Numbered from the stretch's first letter, positions 12,455-24,989 are shown. The stretch is 64,000 bases of DNA from Zygaena filipendulae (GCA_907165275.2 OU015664.1:5790001-5854000), one strand, 5' to 3'. The notes: a model not told the origin generated them from the letters alone. Made by a program: numbers and translations.

Positions 12455-12690
12455 ATATTATAAACGCGAAGTTTCTATGGATATTTGTTACTCTTTCGCG
12501 AAAAAACTACTGAATGAATTTTAATAAAACTTTACAATAATATAGCTTATACGTCAGAATAACTTATAATACATATTGAATTACTTGTCAGAGGTACTGA
12601 AAAGGACATACTAGGAAACTTTTTATCCCGGAACTCCGGCGGGATCTCCGAAATTAATGCGGGTGAAAGTTGAAACCACAGTGAACACAC
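12455..12690 (-). repeat. CCGCGG-family repeat
   Basis: Minus-strand copy: 'aatattataaacgcgaag' at the left, 'ttatcccggaactccggcgg' in the core, 'gcgggtgaaagttgaaacc' at the right. Shares 'tttacaataatatagcttat' with the copy at 61965-62155, so these two belong to one subfamily. Confidence 0.6.
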
Positions 12691-12694
12691 AAAT

Positions 12695-13585
12695 TTTACA
12701 TACCAATTTAATAAATTTTTGGTAAGTAGGTACGGTATGTGTTAAATTTTTGTTAACGATATATTATGATGTCATTCAATACATATTAAAAACAATCATA
12801 TTTACCGCCGGGCCTTTCCGCTTGATAAGAACTTTTATATGTAGGTACCTACTGTAATTCCACTGTGGGACTTTTCGATTACGTCATAACTTTTAAAATG
12901 AAAATCATCGACGCCTTCCTAACATTTTTGGTAATAACACTGGAAATCTCCCAGGCTTCCATGTTAAGTAACTCTATCCTTTTTATCTGATTGTTTATTC
13001 AACAAAAAGCTCAAATATGAAACAATATACCTACCAAAAATTAATTTGTTAGAGACCGCAAACTTGAAAGAAACGTGTATTGTACGGATAAACTTTGTTT
13101 CCAAAGTGGTTAGCTCGGAACTGTAGAGACGGACAAATGCGGAAGCTTAGAGGAACGCCCAACAAACTCGGTATCTATACCTATCTTTACCAGTGCAAAT
13201 GGTTTTATACTCGGCACACTACTGTGTACGGAACCTGTTTAACGGTCCACGAGATCGGACCGTTAACTGCGAAATCGTTTGTCGGTGTAAGTTACCTACG
13301 CGGCGAGATGGCGCCCCAGCTGGATATAAAGGACATTTTTTTTTTGCACAAAATGCAACGTAAAAGTTCGCATTTTAATTGAGGATCGTTGCCGGAGTTT
13401 GTCTCTTTTTTGATAAAAGAATGTACCTATTTGTTTTGAGGAACCCTTAGAATATAAATACCTACTTTAAATGGGATCTTATCAGAATTTCCTGACTGAA
13501 AATCAGCGCTAGGAGTGCCCGCACTCGTAGCAACATGCTGAGGCAGTGACCGTCAGGGGGCGATAAAAGAAGAGTAACCAACCAC
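12695..13585. other. Unique stretch, no gene recognised
   Basis: Holds a 95-codon plus-strand frame (13095-13382) with no recognisable domain and a small 10-bp inverted repeat (13239-13248 and 13257-13266). Confidence 0.45.
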
Positions 13586-13589
13586 AAAA

Positions 13590-13803
13590 AAAAAGAGTTT
13601 TTAAAATTCTTTTCTGTCTGTCTGTCTGTCTGTTCGCGATAATCTCCAAATCTACTGAACGGAGTGTCATGCGGTTTTCACACGTAGATTAAGCTTAGCC
13701 TGGAGCTACATATAGGCTTTGTTTCATTCAAATCGGATTTCAGAAAAAATAATTGCTACATTAAAACTTTTCACGCGGGTGAAACCGCGGGGCACAGCTA
13801 GTA
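13590..13803 (-). repeat. CCGCGG-family repeat with (CTGT)n
   Basis: Begins with a CTGT microsatellite at about 13615-13634 and ends 'gggtgaaaccgcggggcac' with 'agctagta', a clean minus-strand head. Confidence 0.6.
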
Positions 13804-13805
13804 AT

Positions 13806-14540
13806 ATAATAAACAATATAAATATCATATAATTTTAAAACGTGTGTAGAATAGTCCACTTTCTTTTGTTTATGTGTGTTTGTACGTCGTAATCCGAATG
13901 CGTTTTGATATAATCTCAGTTTTATTGGCGATTCATTAGCCTCGAGATGACGGAGCCGCGTGTAAGAGTACTGGCATTCGGATAGTCGTTAGTGTCCCGT
14001 GATTTTATCTCAGCTGCAAATAGGTGGTGCAATTAGAGCACCGTGATGGATCATTTATACTAAGTACGACTTTTACAGTCTCAGTATCTATAGGCTGGTT
14101 AAGACCGACACTCGACAGACATTTTATAAAAATAGCGATTAAAGTGTTCGCATTTAGGTAAGGTACATACATATCATACAACGTTCGTAATGAATTAACT
14201 GAAAACTAAAAATAGTTTGCTTAGAAACGACTTCCGAATCGATCAAACCATGTTTTGATGAGTAGTTTATATTTTTCATTTTAATCAGCCCATGTTTAAA
14301 TTATTTATAATACAAAATTTGGCGCGTACGCCACCCGGAGCTAAAAAAATCGATACAGTAGGTAATTGACACGTAGGTGCAGGCGTGCCGCTGCAAATTT
14401 CGTAGATGGGTCACTTCCAAAATAATGTTGAATAACTTTTAAACTATAAATTTTTTCGACATCATTTTTATTTTAATCATATTATTATTGTTTATTTTAT
14501 TAAATGGGCTGTGTCAGGTTTTCGGTTAATTTATTAACAC
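13806..14540. other. AT-rich stretch, nothing recognised
   Basis: No supportable gene or bounded element. Confidence 0.5.
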
Positions 14541-14546
14541 GTTGTA

Positions 14547-15051
14547 TAAGGTCTGGCCAAATTAACTGCAAATATTAACAGGGTTAAAAGTATATATTGT
14601 CATAAACATTTTAATAGAATAAAAAAGATAAAAAAAGATAAAAAAAATTTCGAACATAATAAATCAATCAAAAATACGACTAACTGAAGGCGCTCACCGC
14701 TCAATCGCTTTACACACTCATCGCCCCGCGCATCTTAAAACTAAAAGATGCTGATGCATCGCTCGCTGTGTGCGTGGCACGTGGCTTGTGTATGATGTAC
14801 CTTGTAAATGTACTTAGTTGTAATGGTTTACTTATAAGATTATTTTTTCGCTTATCCGTATCGTATATCTGTATTATTCTAGCACCGCAGAGGTTTTGTA
14901 AACGTGTTATACCATATTTGCCTAACTATGTATCTCATTTTAAGTGAACACTGTTTTTTATGAGAAATAAAAGTCTTTAAACCTTATCCGGTTCGTGATA
15001 AGGTATACTTTCAGCCTTGTAAATATTTGCAGCTAATTTTGCCAGACCTTA
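14547..15051. mobile_element. TA-flanked MITE, 505 bp
   Basis: Terminal inverted repeats of about 32 bp: left TAAGGTCTGGCCAAATTAAC..., right ...GCTAATTTTGCCAGACCTTA, differing at a few positions. A TA dinucleotide flanks each side (14545-14546 and 15052-15053). No coding capacity. The TA flanks suggest Tc1/mariner-type movement, though the TAA-GG end could also suit a Harbinger relative. Confidence 0.65.
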
Positions 15052-15055
15052 TATT

Positions 15056-16765
15056 AAAGTTACAAGAACCTGTTGACGAATATAAATGATTGTAACAACC
15101 ACTTTCAATTTATTAAAGAGTTTTTGAATTCGAATTTCAATTTGCTTGTGATTTTCGATTTTTTATTAATCAGGACTCAGGTACGCATTTAGGTACCTAC
15201 TGGCTGTTGCCGGCGGCTTCATCGAATGTTAGAAAGTGCGCTGGCATCACTGTCGCACTTTTATACTATAGGCTTTAAGTTTCAACTTGTCACAACTCCT
15301 TTTCTGTGAACCGATTGCAATGACAGAAAGCTTATGCCGTAAACTCAGAACAATATTCTTCTGAGGCCGTAAATTTCAGGATGACAACGGCGCAATTTTT
15401 TGTTCAATAACGCTAAGTAGAGTTTGGATGGCGCGCGTTTAAAAATACGGATACAAAAAACAAATGACGTGGTACCCACCCATACAAAAGTATTCCGGTG
15501 GGTACCTATTTTTTTAAACATCACTGATATAATTTTATTATAATGATGAAAGGATCAAGTCGTACTCATTGTATGCTCAAAGTGAAATAAACTTTTAATT
15601 TCACACGTATTGCAGAGAATGGTCGCGTACGTGTAATACACAAAATACCGGCCGGCCATTAGCATATTATATTGGTCACAATAGTTGTGTTCGTGGGGAC
15701 GTTTGAGTGAGTGGATTGATACGTCTGGCTGTGACTCAGAATAGTCCTGTACGGACAAAGAGAAATGTGTTTTTTATTCCTCATTGTGGCCTCAAAGAGA
15801 CTCAACAATCGAGCATTCAGTCGCCCGACCAGCGCAGGGTTGCCAATTTATATATTTTCACAATCTGTATTATATGTCTGGGTCAGTCACAACGATCTTC
15901 TGATGCAAAGATAATAATATATTTTATTTAGTATTTCAGTAAAATATCAACTAATATGTATTTTAATATAGGTACCTTGTAATCTCTGATGAACATTATA
16001 AAGGTTTAAAAAAAATAGAAAGATGTAGGAGCAGAGAGGCTAGAAGTACACATTTTATGTTAACGATTAGTTTCCGAATTTGGGATTGAGATTTAACAGA
16101 GTTTAGACAAATCTGAATTTAAATTTACTCAAAAATAAATAAATTTCTGTCTGTCTTCCAGCAACTGAGCACATTATACTTACGCCTAAATACACAAAAA
16201 ATGCCACTAAATATTCTTTTTATAAATGAAAATATTCTAAAAATGCAAGTTTCAACCCTAAGCAGTGTCTAAACATTTCTATAGGATGGGTTCGGTGGCG
16301 GAGCGTCACGTCGTCTGTATTATAAAGCTAGAGCGGATTTCCGAACGCTCTTTCAAAGCCACCCACTATTCAAGAGCAACTTTTTTTTCTTCTTGATACT
16401 CAAGGACGAGAATAAACTGATGTAACGCTGATTAAAAATGTAATAAAATTTTGGGATGGCGGGTGGAAAACAAACGATTGAGACCGAAAATGTTTTGATT
16501 ACATTGAATGTCACGCTGAGGTTTGGGCCTTTCTTACATATAACATTAATAAGTTAAGTAAGCAACGGAATAAAGTACTGACCACAGGATCATACGAGGT
16601 TAATAAAACAAATGGAGGAAGACTGAGAGATGAGATGGTGCAGGTTAGGGGCGAAATACACAAAATCGCTGGCACGGTTTATAAAATAGATAGGTACTTA
16701 TGTTCATCTTATAGAGGATGAATGAATATGGATAGTAAAATTGAAATTCAAGTTTAACATATTGT
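15056..16765. other. Mostly unique DNA
   Basis: Contains a small perfect 10-bp inverted repeat (15471-15480 and 15497-15506) and a fragment at about 15200 with 'ggctgttgccggcggcttc', reminiscent of another dispersed repeat head. No gene recognised. Confidence 0.4.
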
Positions 16766-16773
16766 AATCATAA

Positions 16774-17097
16774 AGGTGCTGCCACACTGCTACATTTACT
16801 AAGAAATGTTAGAAATTGTTACATTTTGTTAGTTTACAAACATTTATTGGCTCGCTTGCAGTTTGGATTTACGTTCCGAGGCGTCTACACGAAAATGGAA
16901 GATTTGCTCATTGGATTAGCTTTTATTTTTTGTTTAAAAAAGAAGAAAAAGCGCAATATCTGGATGCGCCAATTCTGTGGCCTTGTATTCAAAATGATAG
17001 CAAATGTTTTATTTTGTTACAATTTGTTTAGAAATATTTACTAACATTGAAAACATTTTCTAACATTGTTTAAAACAGCAGCAGTGTGGCAGCACCC
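16774..17097 (+). mobile_element. PIF/Harbinger-derived MITE
   Basis: Terminal inverted repeats GGTGCTGCCACACTGCT (left, from 16775) and AGCAGTGTGGCAGCACC (right, to 17096) are flanked by TAA at 16771-16773 and 17098-17100, the 3-bp duplication typical of PIF/Harbinger. At 324 bp it is far too short to be autonomous. It retains a coding remnant, described separately. Confidence 0.8.
16895..17044 (+). pseudogene. Harbinger protein N-terminal remnant
   Basis: From the ATG at 16895 the frame runs a short leader, a hydrophobic leucine/isoleucine-rich stretch, a lysine run and then RNIWMRQF. Insect Harbinger transposases commonly begin with a short acidic/hydrophobic segment, a charged run and an aromatic R-x-(W/F)-W-V-R-P-like motif, so this looks like the N-terminal exon of that family kept inside the MITE. 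The catalytic DDE region is absent. The family link rests on the motif plus the Harbinger-type ends around it; I could not run a search. Confidence 0.5.
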
Positions 17098-17100
17098 TAA

Positions 17101-18880
17101 TTATCTAACTTGCACTTCGATCTAAGTAAACAAATACATAAAATAGTTAAGTATGTACTTACCATGGCATCTCAAAATTTGAAGAGTTTTATGGAACTAA
17201 ATCTTACCTGAAACAAGAAAATGCAGATTTTTTAAAAACGATGACGTTAAGGCTTATTCCCCTTATCTCTATTAACAATTCCGTGTGAGAAGAATTTATT
17301 TTTTCACCTATTTAGCGACAGGGACGAGGGGCGAGTGGAAACCTTAGAAATTATCTTTTGTAATAATTAATCATAATATATAAATATATACATTATATTA
17401 GTATTTTATAAATCGGTAAAAAGGTTAAGTATTTAACTTACATACGTAGTTGTAAGTTATGATCTTTTTGTCTGTCCAGTCTGGTTTCAGAAACAGTTAA
17501 ATGATTAGATTTGATTAAGCACAGTAAGCACAGTCGGAGCTGATATAAGCTATAAGAGAGAGATAGTCAGTTGAGATATAAAATCAGCTGATCATAGTAT
17601 TTATTAAAAACTAAGATATTTTTCTAAACTCTATATTAAGAACCTACTAATAAACATCGTAGTTAATTTGCAGTAAGTAGTTATATTTCAAGAATTACAA
17701 GAGACGCTATCGCCTGCCTGTGGCAGAGCGACATATTAAACTAGAGCAAAATAATATTATACTTTAAAAGAGCGTTGGTCGGAAGCTACACAAAAAAGTC
17801 TCAAACTAGATTCGAACACTTCAATAGCGATAAAGCCTTTACCTACCGGCCTTTACTGAGCTTTTTTGCACGTGCCCATTTTCGCGATATCGGTACCTTA
17901 CTTAAATAGATACGCAAAGCATATTTTACGGAAATATCTTAAAAATATTTGAAACTTGAAAAGCATAAATTTATTTTCATGCAGTGTTTACTATCATCAG
18001 TTATTTTAAATAGCATGTAAAGTTATTCAGTATTCTAATTTTTGTTTATGGGAATAAAAATTTGTATTCGCACGTTATCAGAGTTGTGTTAATGAATATA
18101 CTGTACGAAGTACCTACGAACCAACGAAAGCTGAAAACTCTTGAAATAGGTAGGTACAGTTTAAAAACAGAAACAAGTGCAGCTATACGTAGTTACTTTA
18201 CATAGTATTATATTATCTGTGCCGCCGGATAACGGATTAGCTTCCGTGCCACGAAAATATTTACTGTCAGAATTCCCGGGATCGCTCGGGATCCCTCGGT
18301 ATGCAAAAGCAAGTTGCCTAGCTGTCACAGATAATAAAATTAGGAAGATTGCGTCACTTGATCCATAGATAACATACTATTTTCTTCGAAACGAAAATAC
18401 TCGGTAAACGGCAGGTCACATGAAAACAGCGAATTCTTCGAAAATGTCAATTTACAACTTTTGCTATAGAGCTTTACAATAAAGAATACTAGGTATAGTT
18501 GTTACGTATATTTGCTGTTTTCAGATTCTTGGAACGATTTGTAGAAGCTTGAGTACCTACTAACTTTGCTATAAAGTCTTGAAAAGAGGTATACCTACCT
18601 ATACGCCTGTTTTAGATAGTATGTCATTGTTTGAATATTAGGTACACTTTATAAACATTTGTGTTTTAGGTACACTTTATAAACACTATTAGAAATTAAA
18701 CAATCTTGAATCTTGTCTCGTTTATCAATTTCTAAGTGCGATTGGCACCAATACCTATGTATTAGATAGCCCGTTGATGGAGTTTTTTAAATGAAGCGTA
18801 TAAATTTCATTAACAGTTTTAAATAAATAATGATACAGACGACCAAGAAGGGTTTAAATAACGTTTGCAGTTAGATGTAA
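17101..18880. other. Unique stretch with a small tandem duplication
   Basis: No gene recognised. A 28-bp unit containing 'ggtacactttataaac' is duplicated at about 18640-18690. Confidence 0.45.
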
Positions 18881-18894
18881 TCATTAGTATGTTG

Positions 18895-19164
18895 CAGTAG
18901 CGAAGGTACCATAGAAGCCGATTCCTACCGGCTTCCCTTCAGAAGTTTGGAACACAACCACTCTCTCTATACCGTAATTGAAAAATGGTAAAAACAGTAA
19001 TTTTAGTAGTATTTCAGTAGAGAAATATTACAAAACGCCTTAACTATCCAACAAGATTTGCTTTTTATGTCGAACCTATGTATAGTTGAAATTATGTATT
19101 TATGAATATAGGTATCAAATATATTTCCGGCTTACCTCTCTCAATATTTCACCCTTCGCCACTG
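18895..19164 (+). mobile_element. hAT MITE, CAGTRGCGAAGG family, copy 1
   Basis: Ends CAGTAGCGAAGGTA (18895) and ACCCTTCGCCACTG (to 19164), flanked by the 8-mer GTATGTTG at 18887-18894 and 19165-19172. The 270-bp body has no coding capacity. It shares both ends and an internal 'ccggcttcccttcagaag' block with the larger copy at 26999-28740. Confidence 0.88.
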
Positions 19165-19172
19165 GTATGTTG

Positions 19173-19540
19173 TAAACAAAATAATGTTGTTTTTTTTTTC
19201 TTCATTGTAAACGAACGGACGCAAAATGTCACAATAATTAGAAATAAATAATCTAACTCAATGACTAAATGCTCGGGTAGGTACTGCAAGAACAAAGCAG
19301 TAGGCAGTCATTAAAACATCCAGTAGGTATTTAGTCTGCCTAGCGGATGCCAATACCTACAGTTCATTTTATAGGTACCTAACTAACTGTATTTCCGAGA
19401 AACAAAATAATGGATTGAGATGGCTTCTATAATAAACAATTTTATTTCAACATATGGCGATATCGCGATGAAATATTTACGTCGACAACAATTTATCGTT
19501 CTCACTGTACCTATGTTTTAACTTTTAAATAGTTAAATAT
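19173..19540. other. Unique stretch
   Basis: AT-rich with GTAGGTACC-type words. No gene seen. Confidence 0.45.
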
Positions 19541-19544
19541 CTGG

Positions 19545-19765
19545 GTGACCGAGCTTCGCTCGTAGCGCCATCTGTGGTTAAGTAGAAAAGCTGTACCAAC
19601 ACTCATTTTTTCATTGCCTGAAAACAGGGATAAAACGACGTTTTGTAAAAATGAAACCTCCCTCGCCCCCGTAACCCCCTGTATACTTACTAAATTTCCT
19701 AAAAATCGTTAGAGCCGTTTCCGAGATTCAGATTATATATAATATATGTATATACATAATACAAG
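19545..19765 (+). repeat. Retroposon 3' fragment
   Basis: 'gtgaccgagcttcgctcgt' at the left, then 'aaaatcgttagagccgtttc' and an AT dinucleotide run. This order is typical of lepidopteran RTE-like 3' ends. Class assigned by resemblance only. Confidence 0.45.
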
Positions 19766-20565
19766 AACTGCTTGTTTAAAGATAGTAGATAGATAGATAA
19801 ATAATAATAGGTATCTACTTAGTATAATGGCTGATATAATCAGTATTTTTACGCATAATTTTTCTGCTACTGTGGGACACAAGCCTAACTATAACTAAGT
19901 GTGATATTCCATCACGTGGGCCGTTTACTTGGTGGATTGGTGCATTTATTGGTTTTTCTAAGGAATTCAAATCTTTTAGTATTTGGATCACGGTTAGGTA
20001 AGTAGGTATAACGTGTTCTTAGTTTCGCTATGATCGATATAAAGCGCAGTAGGTGACGATGGAAAATCTATAAAAACGCTCAAGAAAACAAACGATTTAC
20101 GAGGTAATAAAATGCAGTTTTAGATAGTCCTTGAGACGGTGATTTACTTTGCGCACACGTCATGTTGATTTTATGTACTTACTAAGACTTCAGAACACAA
20201 TAACATGTGTATTTTTTTAAGACAAATCAAATATCGATTTCTTCTTCTTTAATAATGGCGTCTATAATAATTATTATAATTTGCCAATAACAATGTTTCT
20301 TGATAATAAAAATCTCTTCATCTACTTCTTCAATTATGGTGAAACGCCAATGACAATATTAGATTGTTCCCCAAGTTAAAACATGGCTCTCTTGAAAGCC
20401 AGTTTCCTGCTTAGGGTCCAAAATAGATGCTGAAAAGTGACTGAAATAACGAAGACAAACGTGACACGCGTGTTTTCGGTACGGCTTTCACTCGTCAACA
20501 ACCCAAATATCGATTTACTATAAAAAATACTTCTTATCAGTGTCAAACTCTATGGTGTCAAAGGC
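19766..20565. other. Unique stretch with GATA microsatellite
   Basis: A short (GATA)n run lies at about 19783-19800. No gene recognised. Confidence 0.45.
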
Positions 20566-20573
20566 TTTCTTTT

Positions 20574-20825
20574 TAACCGACTTCCAAAAAGGAGGAGGTT
20601 ATGTATTCGATGTTTTTTAGTTTTTTTTTTTACCAAGTAGGTTCTAGCTGTCCCCCGCGGTTTCACCCGTGGTAATTTCGGAGTGCCCGCGGATAAACTA
20701 TACGTATAAACCTTCCTCTTGATTCACTCTATCTATTGGTAAAAACCGCATAAAAACCGTTCAGTAGTTTTTTTTACAGGCAGAAAGACGGTCGCGGAGG
20801 ACTTTGTAGTATAATATGTAGAGAT
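20574..20825 (+). repeat. Fold-back family head joined to CCGCGG repeat
   Basis: 'aaccgacttccaaaaaggag' and a T run at 20576-20630 are followed at 20645 by 'tagctgtcccccgcgg'. The body 'ctctatctattggtaaaaac' is shared with the copy at 54895-55090. Confidence 0.6.
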
Positions 20826-20968
20826 ATGGAGGGATGACTAGCATAACTTAAAAATATAACATTTCTCAATGACTGTGTTATTTGAGAAATAAATAGTCTA
20901 TCGGTGAAAACTAACAAATTTAATGACTTTCCGCAATAGGGACGACATATGAATATCAAAATTATAAT

Positions 20969-21242
20969 TAGTCCGTCATTTACAAAATAAAAAAATACCT
21001 ATCTAATAGACACGTATATTTTGCTTTTTCAAATAAATTAATAAAAATATAGTTACATAAATAAAGCGCATTAAAGTTTAGGGTGGGGGACTCGTGACGT
21101 CATTAACCGGTATAAGCCCCGTACAAACTGCATCGAGTGACGTCACGCGAAATTTCAACTCAAGGTATTTTTGATTACGTAATAAAAAAAGAGATAATAC
21201 GTCATGTCTAATACATATTTTTATTGATCTACCCGTCGGACT
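20969..21242 (-). mobile_element. Palindrome-centred MITE, copy 2
   Basis: Left end TAGTCCGTC (20969-20977), right end GTCGGACT near 21235-21242. It contains the same features as copy 1 in opposite order: 'gcgcattaaagttta', two CGTGACGTCA words around 21090 and 21140, and 'tttttgattacgtaat'. The central palindrome is less perfect than in copy 1. Confidence 0.6.
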
Positions 21243-21536
21243 GAAAAAAATGTAGTCAACTAATCTATTCTCCAAAAATGTGGTGTCGTTCTTTATGCTA
21301 GCCACCCAGTATAGGTACCGTAATTACCATTTTGTTACATTGCCTTGTAGTTGTAATATAACCAACATAACAAAATAAGTAGAAAAAAGACAAATAATTA
21401 CAATTTGAAACGTGTGACTAGTCAATTTTTCCTGTAGATACCACAACTTTTACCTACTATGGACGTTTGACATGAGTGTTCCGATAGCAGTGTGGTTTGC
21501 CTAACCGCCACATAACATCGCAATTATTTTTTTAAA

Positions 21537-21725
21537 CTAGCTGTTCCCTGTGGTTTCACCCGCGTTAATTTCAGGGATCCCGCGGGAATTCCGGGATAAA
21601 AAGTAGCCTAAGTTACTCCTTATAACGTCAGCTATCTGCCAGTGAAAGTCCCGTTAAAATCGGTAAAGCCGTTTCAGAGATTACCCGGAACAATTAGACA
21701 GACAGACCGACAGACAGACAAAATT
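21537..21725 (+). repeat. CCGCGG-family repeat
   Basis: Full head-to-tail copy: 'ctagctgttccctgtggttt', 'cgcgggaattccgggataaa', 'agtgaaagtcccgttaaaat', ending in a GACA/CAGA-rich tail. Confidence 0.65.
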
Positions 21726-22430
21726 TTTAAAATTGATTTTTGATGTTAGTACCGTATATACTTTTGTATGCATTTAGTGAAAAGCTGTTAATTTCAAATC
21801 ACAAACAGACACTTCAATTTTGTTTATATGTATGTCTATTGTCTAGATTATTCTTTGGTTCAATTAGGTACCTACTCTACTCTTCATTTTAGTACAATTT
21901 GTAATAGTACAATTTGAAGTATCCGGTTATCTTTTTATTTTGAAGAGTAACAGAAATAGGAGGGGGAGGGAAGTCATGTAGTTTCTCCTGCTTCTTTGGA
22001 ATTTGTATATATGTAAATCTGTGTGTTGTGAAGTGGATTATTATTAGGTATTATTATTAATATGCAGGTAATGTATGAAATATAGAACTTTGGCAAGTGT
22101 AGCGCGAATGAATATGGATCACATCTTCTTTACTTATGTAGGTACAAATTATTATGTTATTAAAAATGATAATATGTTGTGAATACTATCCTTATTTATT
22201 ATGCCGTTTATTGAAATATGAAATTAAGGATATAAAAGAAAGAAAATATAAAAATACAAAAATAAAAATATAAGTAAATTACCTTTGTCATCGTTATTGT
22301 TTCTCTCTCATGGGAAGTAGTTTCGATGTAGTAACATTCAATCAAAATAAAAAGTGATCTGTGACAGCACGCTACGTGTATATAGAAAAAATAGCAAGTA
22401 ATAAGACTATTATAATACGAATCTGGAGCG
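21726..22430. other. AT-rich stretch, nothing recognised
   Basis: No gene or bounded element that I can support. Confidence 0.5.
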
Positions 22431-22515
22431 TTGACGTGTTATGACTTATGACAACATTACTAGTGAATATAAACAAAAAAAAATAGCTTGTTGGAAAGCT
22501 TTGTTTTTTTCAGTC

Positions 22516-22645
22516 GAGACGATTCGTTTCGCGCCGCGAGTGGATCGCGCGGGGATCGCACCACGTGCCTTATCGCGCGACGACGCTGGCAAACTGTTGT
22601 GTTGTGCTCCAATGTTTGTTAGTCATTGTCATTCATATTATAGGT
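22516..22645 (+). other. GC-rich island, possible exon
   Basis: A pyrimidine-rich acceptor-like 'ctttgtttttttcag' at about 22500-22514 precedes a block with dense CpG (cgcgccgcgagtggatcgcg) in otherwise AT-rich DNA, and an 'atag/gtacat' donor-like site follows near 22644. An open frame spans the block, but I recognise no domain. It may be an exon, a regulatory island, or neither. Confidence 0.2.
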
Positions 22646-22689
22646 ACATGACTGTGTTCGCGATAAATGCCTATTTAGTTAAATAAACC

Positions 22690-23390
22690 CAAACATTACA
22701 TTTTCATCCACTGCGTAAATATCTCGCAAAGTCAATTTGGTTTTACCGGATAAATTCTACTGGATCGTTCAGACTTACATGAATTTACCTGAAGTTCAAA
22801 TCAAATCAAATCAAAGTTCTTTCCTTTCAAATATTAACTTTAATTGAAGATATAATTTTATAGTAAACAAACAAACATATATACGTCCATGTTTGTTGTT
22901 ATTCATGCTTGATGCATATTATACCTATACCTAACCAATAAAAATATACAATAAAAAACTACTTAAATTACAGAGAAAGCGTTAACAAAACACGTGGGTT
23001 TACGCTGGTGAATGATCTTACGTTTGATTTCTTGGCACTTCGGCGGCAGTACAAAGGAAAGAGGTATTGAATGTCCCTCAGGGTTATGATCCGTCAGCGC
23101 GTCGGCAACTTGCGCGCTCAATTTCCGTGGTTGACTTAAAAAAAATATAATTTCATTTATTTATTTTTTACTTCAATTTTAGATGAGAATCGACTACACT
23201 CCCTACAATAAACGTCTCGTTTAACATTACACACAGTAAATTATCTCGTTTAAAAATTATTATTCATCGCTCTGATGAAGTTTTTATCACTCTATAATTA
23301 AGTACGTAATGTACATGAGAGTCTACTGTGACCCAGTTGCAATAGGTATAAATATTTTACTAATCATTTTTTATTCTTATTTATTTATTA
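22690..23390. other. Mostly unique DNA with (AAATC)n
   Basis: A pentanucleotide run 'caaatcaaatcaaatcaaag' lies at 22799-22818 and may be the microsatellite tail of a minus-strand LINE. No gene recognised. Confidence 0.4.
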
Positions 23391-23394
23391 ATTT

Positions 23395-23690
23395 ATTTAA
23401 AGAACTTTATCGTACTTTTTGTAAGCCCAATTGCCGGATCCGACAACCCAAGATAGGTGCTCTTGGTGCAAAAATGTGAGGAGACCCGACCCCAAATAAT
23501 GGGATCAGGGGCGGAAGAAGAAGATCGTACGAAAGGCGAACTTAATGCCTAAGGCATTCTCTACCAGTCAACCTTTTGGCTAGGTGATATAGTTTAGTGG
23601 CAGGTTACAGAACAGGAAAAAAATATAAAGCTTATATAAATAATATTACCACAAATATATTAAATAAATTAAATAAAAGCAGATACATAC
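23395..23690 (-). repeat. Non-LTR tail interrupted by a second retroposon
   Basis: The 'agaactttatcgtac' start and 'cttaatgcctaaggcattc' body match 6090-6200 and 42556-42770. The copy is split at ATCGTAC by the insertion at 23416-23523. Confidence 0.7.
23416..23523 (-). mobile_element. Nested truncated retroposon, 108 bp
   Basis: Flanked by the identical 7-mer ATCGTAC (23409-23415 and 23524-23530). Read on the minus strand it starts with a TTCTTC-rich segment, contains 'cccattatttggggtcgggt' and finishes in an A run. A variable-length duplication plus a 3' A-tail is the mark of target-primed LINE/SINE insertion. Confidence 0.7.
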
Positions 23691-24740
23691 ATTCTTCTTG
23701 ATTCTTCTTCTTATTGTACGTCTGGCCTGTGTACCTACCATATCTTTTTTTCTGTCTAATATTCAATCCCATCTTTAAGTGTGTATAAATAAATAATAGC
23801 TATATCGGGATAAAATAAATGAAGCTATAATTTTTTTTTATTTCGATCCGTTTTTTCTTTGATTTTGATCCCAATGTGCTTTAAGTTTTAACCTACTTAC
23901 AATCGAGTGGGCGGCGTGAATCGAGCTTTCGTTTAATTTTCCGATGGAAAACTAATCGATTGCGTAAGACCTACGAGGGGTTACCTTGGGTAGATTGATT
24001 AGTTGATTACTTATATTTTCCATCCACTCAAATATGGATTGAATGGTTGGAAAAAATATTGTTACTGTAATTTGAGTTGCTGCAGTGACATAATTCATAT
24101 GAATATACGTAAATAAAAATAAACCATTAATAGCTACGACCATTACCTTACGATAGCTGTTTAAATGACGCTATACTTCTGTTGTAGCATCGAGATTTAT
24201 TGAATGCCCGACTATAGTTATTCAAATTCATTTATACATAAACCTTGACATAGAGTGACTCCATAGGTATACGTACCCACATCCACTCTATGCCTAAATT
24301 TTAACTTCCATCCATACTTTCTACATAATCAGAATAACGAAGCATTATTATTATAATTGTCAGCGCGATGTACGATGCATAATATGTTTTCAGCATCAAT
24401 AATAAGTTGGCTTTCATTTAGAAATTTGTCATTAAAACTTTAATTACATTACAAGCTAGTAAACAGAATCTAGAAAGGTTTAGTGGTACCGTTATATGAG
24501 CAAACTAAAGCGAGCTTGCTTGTTTACTCGCGTATACCTACTAGGATTATGGTAGACGTTGCATCAGGGTACGAAATACCAAATATATTGTATACGTGAA
24601 ATTTCAAGCTCGTGGCGGATTTATTCAGATTTCAACTACGATAAAATGTAGGTCGCATTAAGTTTTCATCTGGTTTTAGCACAAATTCATCCGACAAATA
24701 AGTGGCGAAAAATCGTCCATGAATAAGTAGATTTGTCATA
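23691..24740. other. AT-rich stretch, nothing recognised
   Basis: No supportable gene. The 63-codon minus-strand frame at 23952-24143 has no domain that I recognise. Confidence 0.45.
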
Positions 24741-24744
24741 TTAT

Positions 24745-24900
24745 CAAACCGTATACTGTGCGGTTTCACGCCACGTGAATTTTGGACTCCCCCGGAAACT
24801 CCGATAAAGTACCTGTTAGCCTGTGACCCAGTTCTAGATCTAAAGCTAAGATTAGCCCGAACCACAGATAATATAATACTGCCCGAACTGACAGACAAAA
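24745..24900 (+). repeat. Degraded CCGCGG-family repeat
   Basis: 'tgtgcggtttcacgccacg' and 'cggaaactccgataaagtac', followed by a GACAGACA-type tail. The overlapping minus-strand 102-codon frame is an artefact of this repeat. Confidence 0.45.
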
Positions 24901-24989
24901 ATTTAAAAAACAGAAAATTGACAATTTTGTGTGATAACATGCAAATAATCCTCCGAGCTCAATACAAGGCTGTTATCTTAATCTTATCT

